DNA of 15,429 nt from Planctomycetota bacterium (GTDB lineage Bacteria > Planctomycetota > PUPC01 > DSUN01), in the NCBI GenBank assembly GCA_016872875.1, contig VGYW01000188.1:1-15429 (forward strand), read 5' to 3'. Shown one piece after another: positions 5,914 through 13,174 of this stretch. Made by a program: the position numbers and the translations under genes. Position 1 is the first letter of the stretch. Every line of letters begins with the position of its first letter. The notes under the pieces were generated by a model, which was given only the letters and a program-made list of their open reading frames with translations, had not been told where the DNA came from and searched no databases.

Positions 5914-7686
5914 ATGCCAACAGTGACTATTGACAGTATCCCGGTCGAGGTGACGAACGGGGCGACGGTCCTGGACGCGGCCAAGAAGGCCGGCATCAGA
6001 GTCCCCACCCTCTGCTACCTCGAGGGCGTGCAGGCCGTCGGCGCCTGCCGCGTGTGCCTGGTCGAGGTCGAGGGGGCAAAGACCCTCGTCGCCTCCTGCG
6101 TCATGCCTGCCGCTGACGGCATGAAGGTGCAGACGAACACCAAGCGGGTGCGCGAGGCGCGCCGCATGGTCGTCGAGCTCCTCCTCTCGGACCACGAGGG
6201 GGACTGCCAGACGTGCGACCGCAACGACGACTGCGAGCTGCAATCGGTGGCCCGCGAGCTCGGCATCCGCAAAGTGACCTACGAGGGTGCGAAGGGCAAG
6301 CGGCCAAAGGACGACAGCACCCCCGCCCTCGTCCGCGACATGGCCAAGTGCATCGCCTGCCGCCGCTGCGTGGCCGTGTGCGGCGAGACGCAGGGCGTGG
6401 CCGGCCTCTTCCCGCAGAACCGCGGCTTCAACACCCTCATCGGCCCGGCCTTCGGCGCGAACCTGGCCGACATCGTGTGCGTGCAGTGCGGCCAGTGCGG
6501 CGCCGTGTGCCCCGTCGGCGCCATCGGCGAGCGCGACCAGATCGACCAGGTGTGGGCCGCCCTCGACGACCCGACGAAGCACGTGGTGGTGCAGACGGCG
6601 CCCGCCATCCGCGCCGCACTCGGCGAGTGCTTCGGCTACAAGCCCGGCACACTCGTCACCGGCAAGATGGTCACTGCGCTCCGCCGCCTCGGCTTCGACG
6701 CCGTGTTCGACACGAACTTCACCGCCGACCTCACGATCATCGAGGAAGGCACCGAGCTGCTGATGCGCCTGAAGAAGGCCCTGGTGGACAAGGAGGCCGT
6801 CGCCCTGCCACAGTTCACGAGCTGCTCGCCCGGCTGGATCAAGTACTGCGAGCACTTCTACCCCGAGTTCCTGCCCAACCTCTCCACCGCCAAGTCGCCC
6901 CAGCAGATGTTCGGCGCAGTGGCGAAGACCTACTACGCCCGGAAGATCGGCAAGCGGCCCGAGGACATCGTCGTCGTCTCAATCATGCCCTGCACCGCGA
7001 AGAAGTTCGAAGCCCAGCGGCCCGAGATGAACGACAGCGGGGTGCGCGACGTGGACATCGTGCTGACGACGCGCGAGCTGGGCCGCATGATCAAGCAGGC
7101 GGGCATCGACTTCGCGTCGCTGCCCGACGACAAGATGGACGCGCCGCTGGGCCTCTCGAGCGGCGCGGCCGACATCTTCGCCAACACGGGCGGCGTCATG
7201 GAGGCCGCCCTTCGCACCGTCTACGAAATCGTCACCGGCGAGCCGCTCCCCTTCAAGAACCTCCACATCAAGCCGATTGAGAGCCTGGAGGGCGTGAAGG
7301 AGGTGGAGCTCACGATCCCCAAGGCCGTGCCGGAGTGGAAGTTCCTCGAAGGCGTCACCGTGCGCGTGGCGGTGGCCCACGGGTTGGGCAACGCCCGCAA
7401 GGTGATCGAGCGGATCAAAGCGGGGGACGGGCAGTACCACTTCGTCGAGGTGATGACCTGTCCCGGCGGCTGCATCGGCGGCGGCGGCCAACCCCGCATG
7501 ACGACCGATGCGGTGCGCAAGGCCCGCATTTCGGCCATCTACAAGGAGGACGAGGGGAAACAGCTCCGCAAGAGCCACGAGAACCCCGAGGTCAAGCAGA
7601 TCTACGACGAGTTCCTCGTCAAGCCCCTCGGTGAGAAGAGCCACCACCTTCTCCACACGCACTATGAAGCTAGGGAAAAGGTCTAG
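5914..7686 (+). CDS. hydA: [FeFe]-hydrogenase catalytic subunit HydA
   Basis: This 590-residue catalytic subunit makes or oxidises H2 at the H-cluster. N-terminal [2Fe-2S]: C34, C45, C48, C62. His-Cys3 [4Fe-4S]: H94, C98, C101, C107. Two ferredoxin clusters: CIACRRCVAVC (C146-C156) and CVQCGQCGAVC (C189-C199). H-cluster motifs: L1 TSCSPGW (C304, S305), L2 MPCTAKKFE (C360), L3 MTCPGGCIGGGGQP (C516, C520), then a small-subunit-like tail ending LHTHYEAREKV. L1 differs from the textbook TSCCPxW at the second Cys, which in the Clostridium pasteurianum enzyme ligates the [4Fe-4S] part; I believe TSCSP also occurs in other NAD-linked enzymes but could not check. With HydC, HndB-like and HydB it should form an NAD(P)-dependent, possibly bifurcating complex. 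The start has a good ribosome binding site. The length is normal and the gene is intact. Confidence 0.95.
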   Translation: MPTVTIDSIPVEVTNGATVLDAAKKAGIRVPTLCYLEGVQAVGACRVCLVEVEGAKTLVASCVMPAADGMKVQTNTKRVREARRMVVELLLSDHEGDCQTCDRNDDCELQSVARELGIRKVTYEGAKGKRPKDDSTPALVRDMAKCIACRRCVAVCGETQGVAGLFPQNRGFNTLIGPAFGANLADIVCVQCGQCGAVCPVGAIGERDQIDQVWAALDDPTKHVVVQTAPAIRAALGECFGYKPGTLVTGKMVTALRRLGFDAVFDTNFTADLTIIEEGTELLMRLKKALVDKEAVALPQFTSCSPGWIKYCEHFYPEFLPNLSTAKSPQQMFGAVAKTYYARKIGKRPEDIVVVSIMPCTAKKFEAQRPEMNDSGVRDVDIVLTTRELGRMIKQAGIDFASLPDDKMDAPLGLSSGAADIFANTGGVMEAALRTVYEIVTGEPLPFKNLHIKPIESLEGVKEVELTIPKAVPEWKFLEGVTVRVAVAHGLGNARKVIERIKAGDGQYHFVEVMTCPGGCIGGGGQPRMTTDAVRKARISAIYKEDEGKQLRKSHENPEVKQIYDEFLVKPLGEKSHHLLHTHYEAREKV

Positions 7687-7699
7687 GGTCGATCTTGGA

Positions 7700-7790
7700 G
7701 GGGATGGATGGAGGAATGGATGAATGGATGGTTGCCAGAGAAGGCCCGCTCTTCTCATTCATCCATTCATCCACCCATCCATTCATCCCC
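7700..7790. repeat. Inverted GGAT/GAAT-type repeat hairpin downstream of hydA
   Basis: The left arm (7700-7730) and right arm (7756-7790) are complementary tandem GGAT/GAAT units. The 25-nt loop begins TTGCCAGAGAA (7732-7742), which is identical to the minus strand of the loop at 2229-2239, so the two elements lie in opposite orientation. It fills most of the 123-bp gap before the sensor kinase gene, which has no clear ribosome binding site. Confidence 0.85.
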
Positions 7791-7809
7791 GCTGTCGTGA
7801 GCCGGTGCC

Positions 7810-9579
7810 ATGGGTATAGTCTCTACCATCCGCGAGAAGTGCAAGCGCTGCTACACGTGCGTGCGCGAGTGCCCGGCCAAGGCCATCAAGGTCGAGGCCG
7901 GGCAGGCGATGGTCATCGAGGAGCGCTGCATCGCCTGCGGCAACTGCGTGAAGGTGTGCGCGCAGAAGGCGAAGCTGATCGAGGACTCGATCGCCGCCGT
8001 GCGGGCGATGCTGTCCAACGGCGACAGGGTCTTCGCCTGCCTCGCCCCGTCGTTCCCCGCCGCGTTCCACACCACGCGCCCCGGCCGCATTGTGGCCGCC
8101 ATCCGCAAGCTCGGCTTCGCCGAGGTGTGGGAGGTGGCGTTCGGCGCCGAGCTGATCAGCCACGCCTACGCGCGGCTGTTCCGCGAGGCCCAGCGGACGG
8201 GTCGCCGCGTCATCGCCTCCCCCTGTCCCGCCGTCGTGGCCTTCGTGGAGAAGTACATGCCCGCGCTCCACGACGCCTTGGCCCCCATCGTCTCGCCGAT
8301 GGTCGCCGCGGCCCGCGCCATCCGCCAGCGCCACGGCCGAGCGGTCCGCATCGTCTTCATCGGGCCATGCGTCGCCAAGAAGAACGAGGTCCGCGACCCC
8401 AGGGTGGCCGGGGAGGTGGACGCCGTGCTCTCGTTCCGCGAGCTGGCCGACATGATCCGCGACGCGGGCCTGGAGCTCGACAAACTGCCCGAAAGCGGCT
8501 TCGACAGCCCGCGGTGCCACGTCGGGCGCTCCTTCCCCATCTCGGGCGGCCTGCTGAAGACGGCGGGGCTCTCGACCGACATCCTGGAGAACTCGGTGGT
8601 GACCACGGAGGGGAAGGACCGCGTGCTCGACGCCCTCGACGCGGTGGCCGAGGGGCGCAGCCAGGCCCGGTTCTTCGACGTGTTGTTCTGCGAGGGCTGC
8701 ATCGCGGGGCCGAAGATAATGAACGACCTCAGCGTGTTCGCCCGCAAGGAGATCATCGCCGACTACGTCAACGAGCAGAGCCGGTTCACGACGCAGAAGG
8801 ACCTTGCGAACGCGCTTGCGGAGTTCGTGGCCCTCGACCTCACCCGCGGCTTCACGCCGCAGGACCTCAAGCTGCGGCAGCCGACCGAGGGCGAGATCGC
8901 CCAGGCGCTCCGCAGCCTGCGCAAGTTCAGCCCCGACGACCAGCTCAACTGCGGCGCCTGCGGATACCGCTCCTGCCGTGAGAAGGCCATCGCCGTCTGC
9001 CAGGGACTCGCCGAACCCGAAATGTGCCTCCCCTATCTCGTCGAGGAGCTCGAGGAGACGTGCAAGCAGCTCCAGACCTCGCACGTGGAGCTCAAGAGCG
9101 CCCAGCAACGGCTCCTGGAGACCGAGCGCCTGGCCTCGATGGGCCAGCTCTCGGCCGGCGTCGCCCACGAGATCAACAACCCCCTTGGCACCGTCCTCCT
9201 CTACTCGCACATGCTCCTGAAGCAGTTGCGCGACGGCGACCCGCGGCGCGCGGACCTCCAGATGATCGTCAGCGAGGCCACGCGCTGCAAGACCATCGTG
9301 CGCGGGCTGCTCGACTTCGCCCGCCAGTCGCGCGTCTCAAAGGCCTCCACGGACCTTGCGGCCCTTGTGGACGACGTCTTCACCATCGTGGCCCCCAAGG
9401 CCCAGGCCGCGGGCGTCGCTCTCGTCCACCAGGTCCCCGCCGGCCTCCCGCGCATGATGCTCGACGCCGCCCAGATCAAGCAGATGCTCGTCAACCTCGT
9501 CCACAACGGCATAGATGCGATTTCGGATTGCCGATTGCCGATTGCGGATTTCCAATCCGAAATCCGAAATCCGAAATAG
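7810..9579 (+). CDS. Hydrogenase-like sensor fused to a histidine kinase, truncated in the ATPase domain
   Basis: This 589-residue protein begins with two ferredoxin clusters (C11, C14, C17, C21; C40, C43, C46, C50). A hydrogenase large-subunit domain with degenerate motifs follows: SPCPAVV (C139) for L1, GPCVAKKNE (C187) for L2, CEGCIAGP (C294, C297) for L3. A Cx2Cx4C Fe-S domain (C381, C384, C389) comes next, then HisKA with phospho-acceptor H453 ([10 protein letters not shown]) and the ATPase N-box around N566. A standard H-cluster is unlikely, so it probably senses redox state or H2 through altered clusters. At base 9520 the kinase sequence stops and an inverted 7-bp repeat takes over, ending at TAG 9577-9579. 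The G1 and G2 ATP-binding boxes continue in another frame (9582-9863), so this product should lack kinase activity unless the frame is restored. Confidence 0.85.
   Translation: MGIVSTIREKCKRCYTCVRECPAKAIKVEAGQAMVIEERCIACGNCVKVCAQKAKLIEDSIAAVRAMLSNGDRVFACLAPSFPAAFHTTRPGRIVAAIRKLGFAEVWEVAFGAELISHAYARLFREAQRTGRRVIASPCPAVVAFVEKYMPALHDALAPIVSPMVAAARAIRQRHGRAVRIVFIGPCVAKKNEVRDPRVAGEVDAVLSFRELADMIRDAGLELDKLPESGFDSPRCHVGRSFPISGGLLKTAGLSTDILENSVVTTEGKDRVLDALDAVAEGRSQARFFDVLFCEGCIAGPKIMNDLSVFARKEIIADYVNEQSRFTTQKDLANALAEFVALDLTRGFTPQDLKLRQPTEGEIAQALRSLRKFSPDDQLNCGACGYRSCREKAIAVCQGLAEPEMCLPYLVEELEETCKQLQTSHVELKSAQQRLLETERLASMGQLSAGVAHEINNPLGTVLLYSHMLLKQLRDGDPRRADLQMIVSEATRCKTIVRGLLDFARQSRVSKASTDLAALVDDVFTIVAPKAQAAGVALVHQVPAGLPRMMLDAAQIKQMLVNLVHNGIDAISDCRLPIADFQSEIRNPK
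9524..9577. repeat. Inverted 7-bp-unit repeat interrupting the kinase gene
   Basis: The left arm (9524-9550) consists of GATTGCC/GATTGCG-type 7-bp units; the right arm (9552-9577) of AATCCGA units, complementary. It lies between the N-box and the G1 box of the histidine kinase. The frame before it differs from the frame after it by one. Gain of one 7-bp unit, or loss of two, would join the two frames. Confidence 0.92.
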
Positions 9580-9581
9580 GC

Positions 9582-9863
9582 GAGAGGGAAGTCAAGGTGG
9601 GCGCCACACTGACTGATGGTGGCCGCCGGGTGGAAATCCGGGTCTCCGACAACGGCTGTGGCATCCCCGAGGAGCACCTTCCCAGGGTCTTCACCCCCTT
9701 CTTCACCACGAAGGAGATGGGGCACGGCACGGGACTCGGCCTCGCCATCTGCTACGGCGTCGTCAAGATGCACTCAGGCGACATCACGGTCGAGAGCCAG
9801 GTCGGCAAAGGCTCCACCTTCACCGTCACACTCCCCGTCGGCTCCCCCGAGGCAGGCCCATGA
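9582..9863 (+). pseudogene. Stranded 3' part of the sensor histidine kinase (G1-F-G2 boxes)
   Basis: In a different frame from the upstream part, this segment encodes the rest of the kinase ATPase domain: [10 protein letters not shown], then G1 [19 protein letters not shown], and G2 [11 protein letters not shown], ending [17 protein letters not shown]. No ATG precedes these motifs after the repeat; a GTG at 9597 preceded by GAGAGGGAA is a possible restart. Its TGA overlaps the ATG of the receiver gene (ATGA, 9860-9863), showing the original gene ran to this point and was coupled to its receiver. It may be part of a broken gene, of a phase-variable gene, or a sequencing or assembly error in the repeat. 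Confidence 0.8.
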
Positions 9864-10264
9864 GCACCAAGACGATTCTCCTCGTAGACGACGACCACGA
9901 CTTCCTGGAGATGACGAGCCACGTGCTCGAGGCGGCGGGCTATCGCGTGGCCACGACCTCGGACCCCTCGGCGGCGCTCGGCCTCATCGCTACCGAGAAG
10001 CCCGCCCTCGTCGTCAGCGACCTGATGATGAAGGCCCTCGACTCCGGCTTCTCGCTCGCGCGGGCCATCAAGGCCGACGAGCGGTTCCGCGGCGTTCCGG
10101 TCATCCTGGTCACTGCCATCGCATCGCGCCTCGGCCTCGACTTCACCCCCCGCACCCCCGCCGACCTGGCCGCGATGGGCGCCGACGCCTTCTTCGAAAA
10201 GCCAATCACGCCCACGAAGCTGCTCGCCGAAATCGAGCGGCTCCTGCGGGCGAATCCGAGGTGA
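9860..10264 (+). CDS. Single-domain response regulator (receiver)
   Basis: This 134-residue protein consists of a receiver domain only. The acidic pocket D10/D11/D12 lies in LLVDDDHD, the phospho-acceptor is D54 (VVSDLMM), and the switch Thr (VTAIA) and conserved Lys (FFEKPIT) are present. No DNA-binding domain follows, so it likely passes phosphate on or acts by protein contact, in the manner of CheY or Spo0F. It starts with ATGA overlapping the sensor kinase's original stop and is 4 bp from the next kinase gene, so the three genes look like one signalling unit. The segment [23 protein letters not shown] is somewhat longer than usual before the Lys motif. The partner kinase is inferred from position. 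Confidence 0.88.
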   Translation: MSTKTILLVDDDHDFLEMTSHVLEAAGYRVATTSDPSAALGLIATEKPALVVSDLMMKALDSGFSLARAIKADERFRGVPVILVTAIASRLGLDFTPRTPADLAAMGADAFFEKPITPTKLLAEIERLLRANPR

Positions 10265-10268
10265 GCCG

Positions 10269-11822
10269 ATGAATGAGCCTGTGCGAATCCTGGTCGTTGA
10301 CGACGAGTTCGGCATGCGCGAGGGCTGCCGCCGCATCCTCTCCGAGGAGGGCTACGAGGTGGAGACCGCGCCCGACGGCCTTGCCGGCCTCGACCTCTTC
10401 CGCGAGCGCCTGACTTCTGGTGGCACGGGCATCCTGCCCGTGGACCACAGGCGGGACGCCTGTGCCACCGGCCGCAACTTCGCCGCCGCGCTCGTGGACC
10501 TCAAGATGCCGCGCATGAGCGGCCTGGAGCTCGTCGAAAAGCTCCACGCCCTCGACCCCGACACCCTCATCCTCGTCATCACCGCCTACGCCACGATTGA
10601 CACCGCGGTGGAGGCCACCAAGCGGGGGGCCTACGGCTACATCCCCAAACCGTTCACCCCCGACGAACTGCTCCTCCCCGTCCGCAACGGGCTCGAGCGC
10701 CGCGCGCTCGCCATCGAGGCCCGCCGCCTCCGCGACGAGCGCGAGCGCCGTCTCCTCGAGCTCGCCTTCGAGCGCTCCAAGTGCTCCACCGTCATCAACT
10801 GCATGACCGACGGCGTCCTCGTGGTCAACCGCGACGGCCAGGTGGTGCTGCGGAACGCGGCCGCCGCGCGCATGGTGCCCGATTGCGCGGCCCTCCCGCT
10901 CCCCTCGCCCATCGAGCGCCTCGCCTGCCCCCCGCTCGCCGCGCTCGTCGCCGAGGCCCTCCACGCCACCGCACTCCCCATGATCGTCTCACGCGAGCTC
11001 GCCCTCGACAAGTGTACCTACATGGCCAACGCCAGCCCCGTCTTCGAGCAGGGTGGGGCCATCCTCGGCGCCGTCGCCGTCCTCCGCGACATCACCGCCC
11101 TCAAGAAACTCGAAACCGCCAAGTCCATGTTCGTCTCCATGGTCGCCCACGAGGTCAAAGGCCCGCTGGCCGCCATCGAGGGCTACCTCAACGTCGTCCT
11201 CGGCGCAATCGGCGGCCCCGACCCCCAGCGCGACCGCCGCATGCTCGAACGCTCCCTGCTCCGTGCCCAGGCACTCCGCACGATGGTCTCCGAGCTCCTC
11301 AACCTCGCCGCGATGGAGACCGGCGCCTTCGTCGTCACGCGCACCCCGCTCGACCTCGCCCAGGTCGTGGCCGCGGCCGTTGACGGCTGCCGCGAGCGGG
11401 CCGACGGCAAGCACATCGCCCTCGCCCTCCACGCCTCGTCCGGCCGCCAGGAACCCGTCCTCGCCGACCAGGCCGCCCTCACGAGCATCTTCACAAACCT
11501 CATTGACAACGCCATCAAGTACACCCCCGAGAACGGCCACGTAGACGTCAGCGTCGAGCCGAACGGCATGTACGCCAAGGTCGCCGTCAGGGACGACGGC
11601 GTCGGCATGGCCCCCGAGGAGAAGGAGCGCGCCTTCGACGAGTTCTACCGCGCCAAGAACCAGCAGACCGCTCAGGTGCCCGGCACCGGCCTCGGCCTCA
11701 CCATCGTCAAGCGACTCGTCGAAATCCACCAGGGCCGAGTCACCGTGGACACCGCCCGCGGCAAGGGCAGCACCTTCACCGTCCGGCTCCCCGTCGTCAA
11801 GCAGGACGAGTCCCACACGTAG
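10269..11822 (+). CDS. Receiver-PAS-histidine kinase hybrid
   Basis: This 517-residue protein begins with a receiver domain (ILVVDDEFGMREG; phospho-acceptor D77 in ALVDLKMP; ITAY and PKPF switch residues). A coiled segment (EARRLRDERERRLLEL), a PAS-like domain (CMTDGVLVVNRDGQVVLRN to VLRDIT), HisKA with H294 (MVAHEVKGPL) and an ATPase domain (NLIDNAIKY, DDGVGM, GTGLGLTIV) follow. There is no membrane segment, so it is cytoplasmic. The receiver-first layout suggests input from another kinase, perhaps through the preceding receiver. Residues 51-67 (GGTGILPVDHRRDACAT) are a repeat element inserted in frame between the second helix and the third strand of the receiver, before D77. GAGGTGAG (10258-10265) lies just before the ATG. 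The kinase is otherwise complete. Its output is unknown; hydrogenase gene control is inferred. Confidence 0.9.
   Translation: MNEPVRILVVDDEFGMREGCRRILSEEGYEVETAPDGLAGLDLFRERLTSGGTGILPVDHRRDACATGRNFAAALVDLKMPRMSGLELVEKLHALDPDTLILVITAYATIDTAVEATKRGAYGYIPKPFTPDELLLPVRNGLERRALAIEARRLRDERERRLLELAFERSKCSTVINCMTDGVLVVNRDGQVVLRNAAAARMVPDCAALPLPSPIERLACPPLAALVAEALHATALPMIVSRELALDKCTYMANASPVFEQGGAILGAVAVLRDITALKKLETAKSMFVSMVAHEVKGPLAAIEGYLNVVLGAIGGPDPQRDRRMLERSLLRAQALRTMVSELLNLAAMETGAFVVTRTPLDLAQVVAAAVDGCRERADGKHIALALHASSGRQEPVLADQAALTSIFTNLIDNAIKYTPENGHVDVSVEPNGMYAKVAVRDDGVGMAPEEKERAFDEFYRAKNQQTAQVPGTGLGLTIVKRLVEIHQGRVTVDTARGKGSTFTVRLPVVKQDESHT
10419..10469. repeat. REPIN-like paired hairpin, copy 2 (51 bp, in frame)
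   Basis: Arms 10419-10442 and 10446-10469 are separated by 3 nt. The left arm is GGTGG, CACGGGC, 5-nt loop, GCCCGTG; the right arm is CACAGGC, 5-nt loop, GCCTGTG, CCACC. Each small hairpin is perfect, whereas pairing between the arms has mismatches. Exactly 17 codons long, it leaves the receiver-kinase frame intact. Confidence 0.92.
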
Positions 11823-11858
11823 GCGCGGGCGCCACGACAGAGAGCCTGTGAAGAAATG

Positions 11859-11941
11859 ACACGGACGGACACAGACAGACACGGACAGGCGCCCCTGAGA
11901 GGAACACCCTCTCGTCCGTGTGTGTCCGTGTGTGTCCGTGT
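11859..11941. repeat. Inverted ACACGGAC / GTCCGTGT repeat hairpin upstream of hydE
   Basis: The left arm (11859-11886) is built of ACGGAC/ACAGAC units and the right arm (11914-11941) of 10-bp GTCCGTGTGT units, complementary. The loop contains an inner 6-bp stem, GAGAGG (11897-11902) and CCTCTC (11908-11913). It occupies half of the 170-bp gap 11823-11992 between the kinase and hydE. In the rest of that gap I see no clear promoter, ribosome binding site or terminator T-run. Confidence 0.85.
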
Positions 11942-11992
11942 GGCTCCTTCACTGGCCGGGAAGCGTGGCACCCCGTCCCCCGGTGCACCGAA

Positions 11993-13174
11993 GTGAACCG
12001 AAGCGAGCTTCTCACCTGGCTGCGGGAGGAGAGCGAGGCGCGCCTCAGTGAGCTCTGGCACGCCGCCGACGCCGTCCGCCGCGAGAACGTCGGCGACGCC
12101 GTCCAACTCCGCGGCCTCGTGGAAATCTCAAACCACTGCGTCCGCGCCTGCGCCTACTGCGGCCTCCGCGCGCCCAACCACGCCCTCGCCCGCTACCGCA
12201 TGGCCGCCGACGAAATCCTCGCCTGCGCCCGCAAGGCCGTCGCGCTCGGCTACGGCACCGTAGTCCTCCAATCCGGCGAGGACTACGGCCTCCCCCGCGA
12301 CTGGATGGCGGACATCATCCGCAGCATCAAGGCCCAGACACCGCTCGCCGTCACCCTCAGCCTCGGCGAGCGGCCCGACGCCGACCTTGCCGCCTGGCGC
12401 GCCGCCGGCGCCGACCGCTACCTCCTCCGCTTCGAAACCTCCAACCCCGCCCTCTACCACCGCATCCACCCGCCCCTGCGAGATGAGGCCCCTTCTGATC
12501 ACGCGTCACGCGTCACGCGTCATGAGCTTGCCATCCCCCGCCTCACCATGCTGCGCCGTCTCCAGGAGCTCGGCTTCGAGGCCGGCAGCGGCGTGATGAT
12601 CGGCATCCCAGGCCAGACCTACGACGACCTTGCCGACGACATTCTGCTCTTCCGCGAGCTCGAGCTCGACATGATCGGCGTGGGGCCTTACCTGCCGCAT
12701 CCAGTGACTCCTCTTGGCCGCCATTCCGCATTCCGCACTCCGCATTCCGCATTCGGCCAGGTGCCCAACACCGAGCTTATGACCTACAGAGTGCTCGCCC
12801 TCACCCGGCTCGCCTGCCCCTGGGCAAACATCCCCAGCACCACCGCCCTGGCCACGCTCAACCGCGACAGCGGCCGCGAGCGGGGCCTGGCGCGCGGCGC
12901 CAACGTGGTCATGCCAAACCTCACGCCCCCCCAGTACCGCGCCCTCTACGAAATCTACCCCGCCAAGGCCTGCCTCTACGAGGTGGGTGGCACAGGCGTC
13001 CCGCCTGTGGAGCACGGGCAAGATGCCCGTGCCACCGACTTCGACGCGGCCCTCAAGCGCCGCATCCTCGCCCTCGGCCGCACCATCGGCACTGGCCCAG
13101 GCGCTTCCAGGAGACAATCCCACGCGGCCCCGGCCGCGAGCGCTCAAGATCGAGGTGTGCCATGTCTTCTGTAG
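11993..13174 (+). CDS. hydE: [FeFe]-hydrogenase H-cluster maturase HydE (radical SAM)
   Basis: This radical SAM protein acts with HydG and HydF to build the diiron part of the H-cluster. The SAM cluster motif is C49-x3-C53-x2-C56 (CVRACAYC), with family sequences VGDAVQLRGLVEISNHC at the N-terminus and GSGVMIGIPGQTYDDLADD later. GTG 11993 (VNRSELLTWL) fits the usual HydE N-terminus; the in-frame GTG at 11918 would translate the intergenic repeat and was rejected. At 393 residues it is longer than the usual roughly 350. The excess is explained mainly by three in-frame repeat inserts: HASRVTRH (12499-12522), RHSAFRTPHSAF (12722-12756) and GTGVPPVEHGQDARAT (12986-13036). The C-terminal tail also looks atypical. 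No clear ribosome binding site is seen. Its end overlaps the hydG start by 13 bp. Whether the inserts are tolerated cannot be judged, but no frame is lost. Confidence 0.93.
   Translation: MNRSELLTWLREESEARLSELWHAADAVRRENVGDAVQLRGLVEISNHCVRACAYCGLRAPNHALARYRMAADEILACARKAVALGYGTVVLQSGEDYGLPRDWMADIIRSIKAQTPLAVTLSLGERPDADLAAWRAAGADRYLLRFETSNPALYHRIHPPLRDEAPSDHASRVTRHELAIPRLTMLRRLQELGFEAGSGVMIGIPGQTYDDLADDILLFRELELDMIGVGPYLPHPVTPLGRHSAFRTPHSAFGQVPNTELMTYRVLALTRLACPWANIPSTTALATLNRDSGRERGLARGANVVMPNLTPPQYRALYEIYPAKACLYEVGGTGVPPVEHGQDARATDFDAALKRRILALGRTIGTGPGASRRQSHAAPAASAQDRGVPCLL
12499..12522. repeat. TCACGCG tandem repeat inside hydE
   Basis: Just over three units of TCACGCG, the reverse-complement orientation of the GACGCGT family, are translated as HASRVTRH between LYHRIHPPLRDEA and ELAIPRLTMLRRLQELGF. 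Other HydE proteins run almost directly from the His-Pro segment to the helix. Confidence 0.9.
12722..12756. repeat. Five-unit CATTCCG tandem repeat inside hydE
   Basis: The five 7-bp units read CATTCCG, CATTCCG, CACTCCG, CATTCCG, CATTCGG and are translated as HSAFRTPHSAF after PHPVTPLG. It is a single-arm array with no inverted partner. Confidence 0.92.
12986..13036. repeat. REPIN-like paired hairpin, copy 3 (51 bp, in frame)
   Basis: Arms 12986-13009 and 13013-13036 have a 3-nt spacer, the same 24-3-24 design as copy 2. The left stem is CACAGGC/GCCTGTG and the right stem CACGGGC/GCCCGTG, the reverse order of copy 2. It is translated in frame within hydE as GGTGVPPVEHGQDARAT. Confidence 0.92.

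Noticed and set aside
9560..9585. Programmed -1 ribosomal frameshift joining the two kinase parts
   Set aside because: A -1 slip would restore the protein, but I see no standard slippery heptamer near the stop. Repeat-length change is the simpler explanation, though frameshifting is not excluded.
11918..11992. Upstream GTG start for HydE
   Set aside because: The extra residues come from the GTCCGTGTGT repeat arm, whereas GTG 11993 gives the normal HydE N-terminus.
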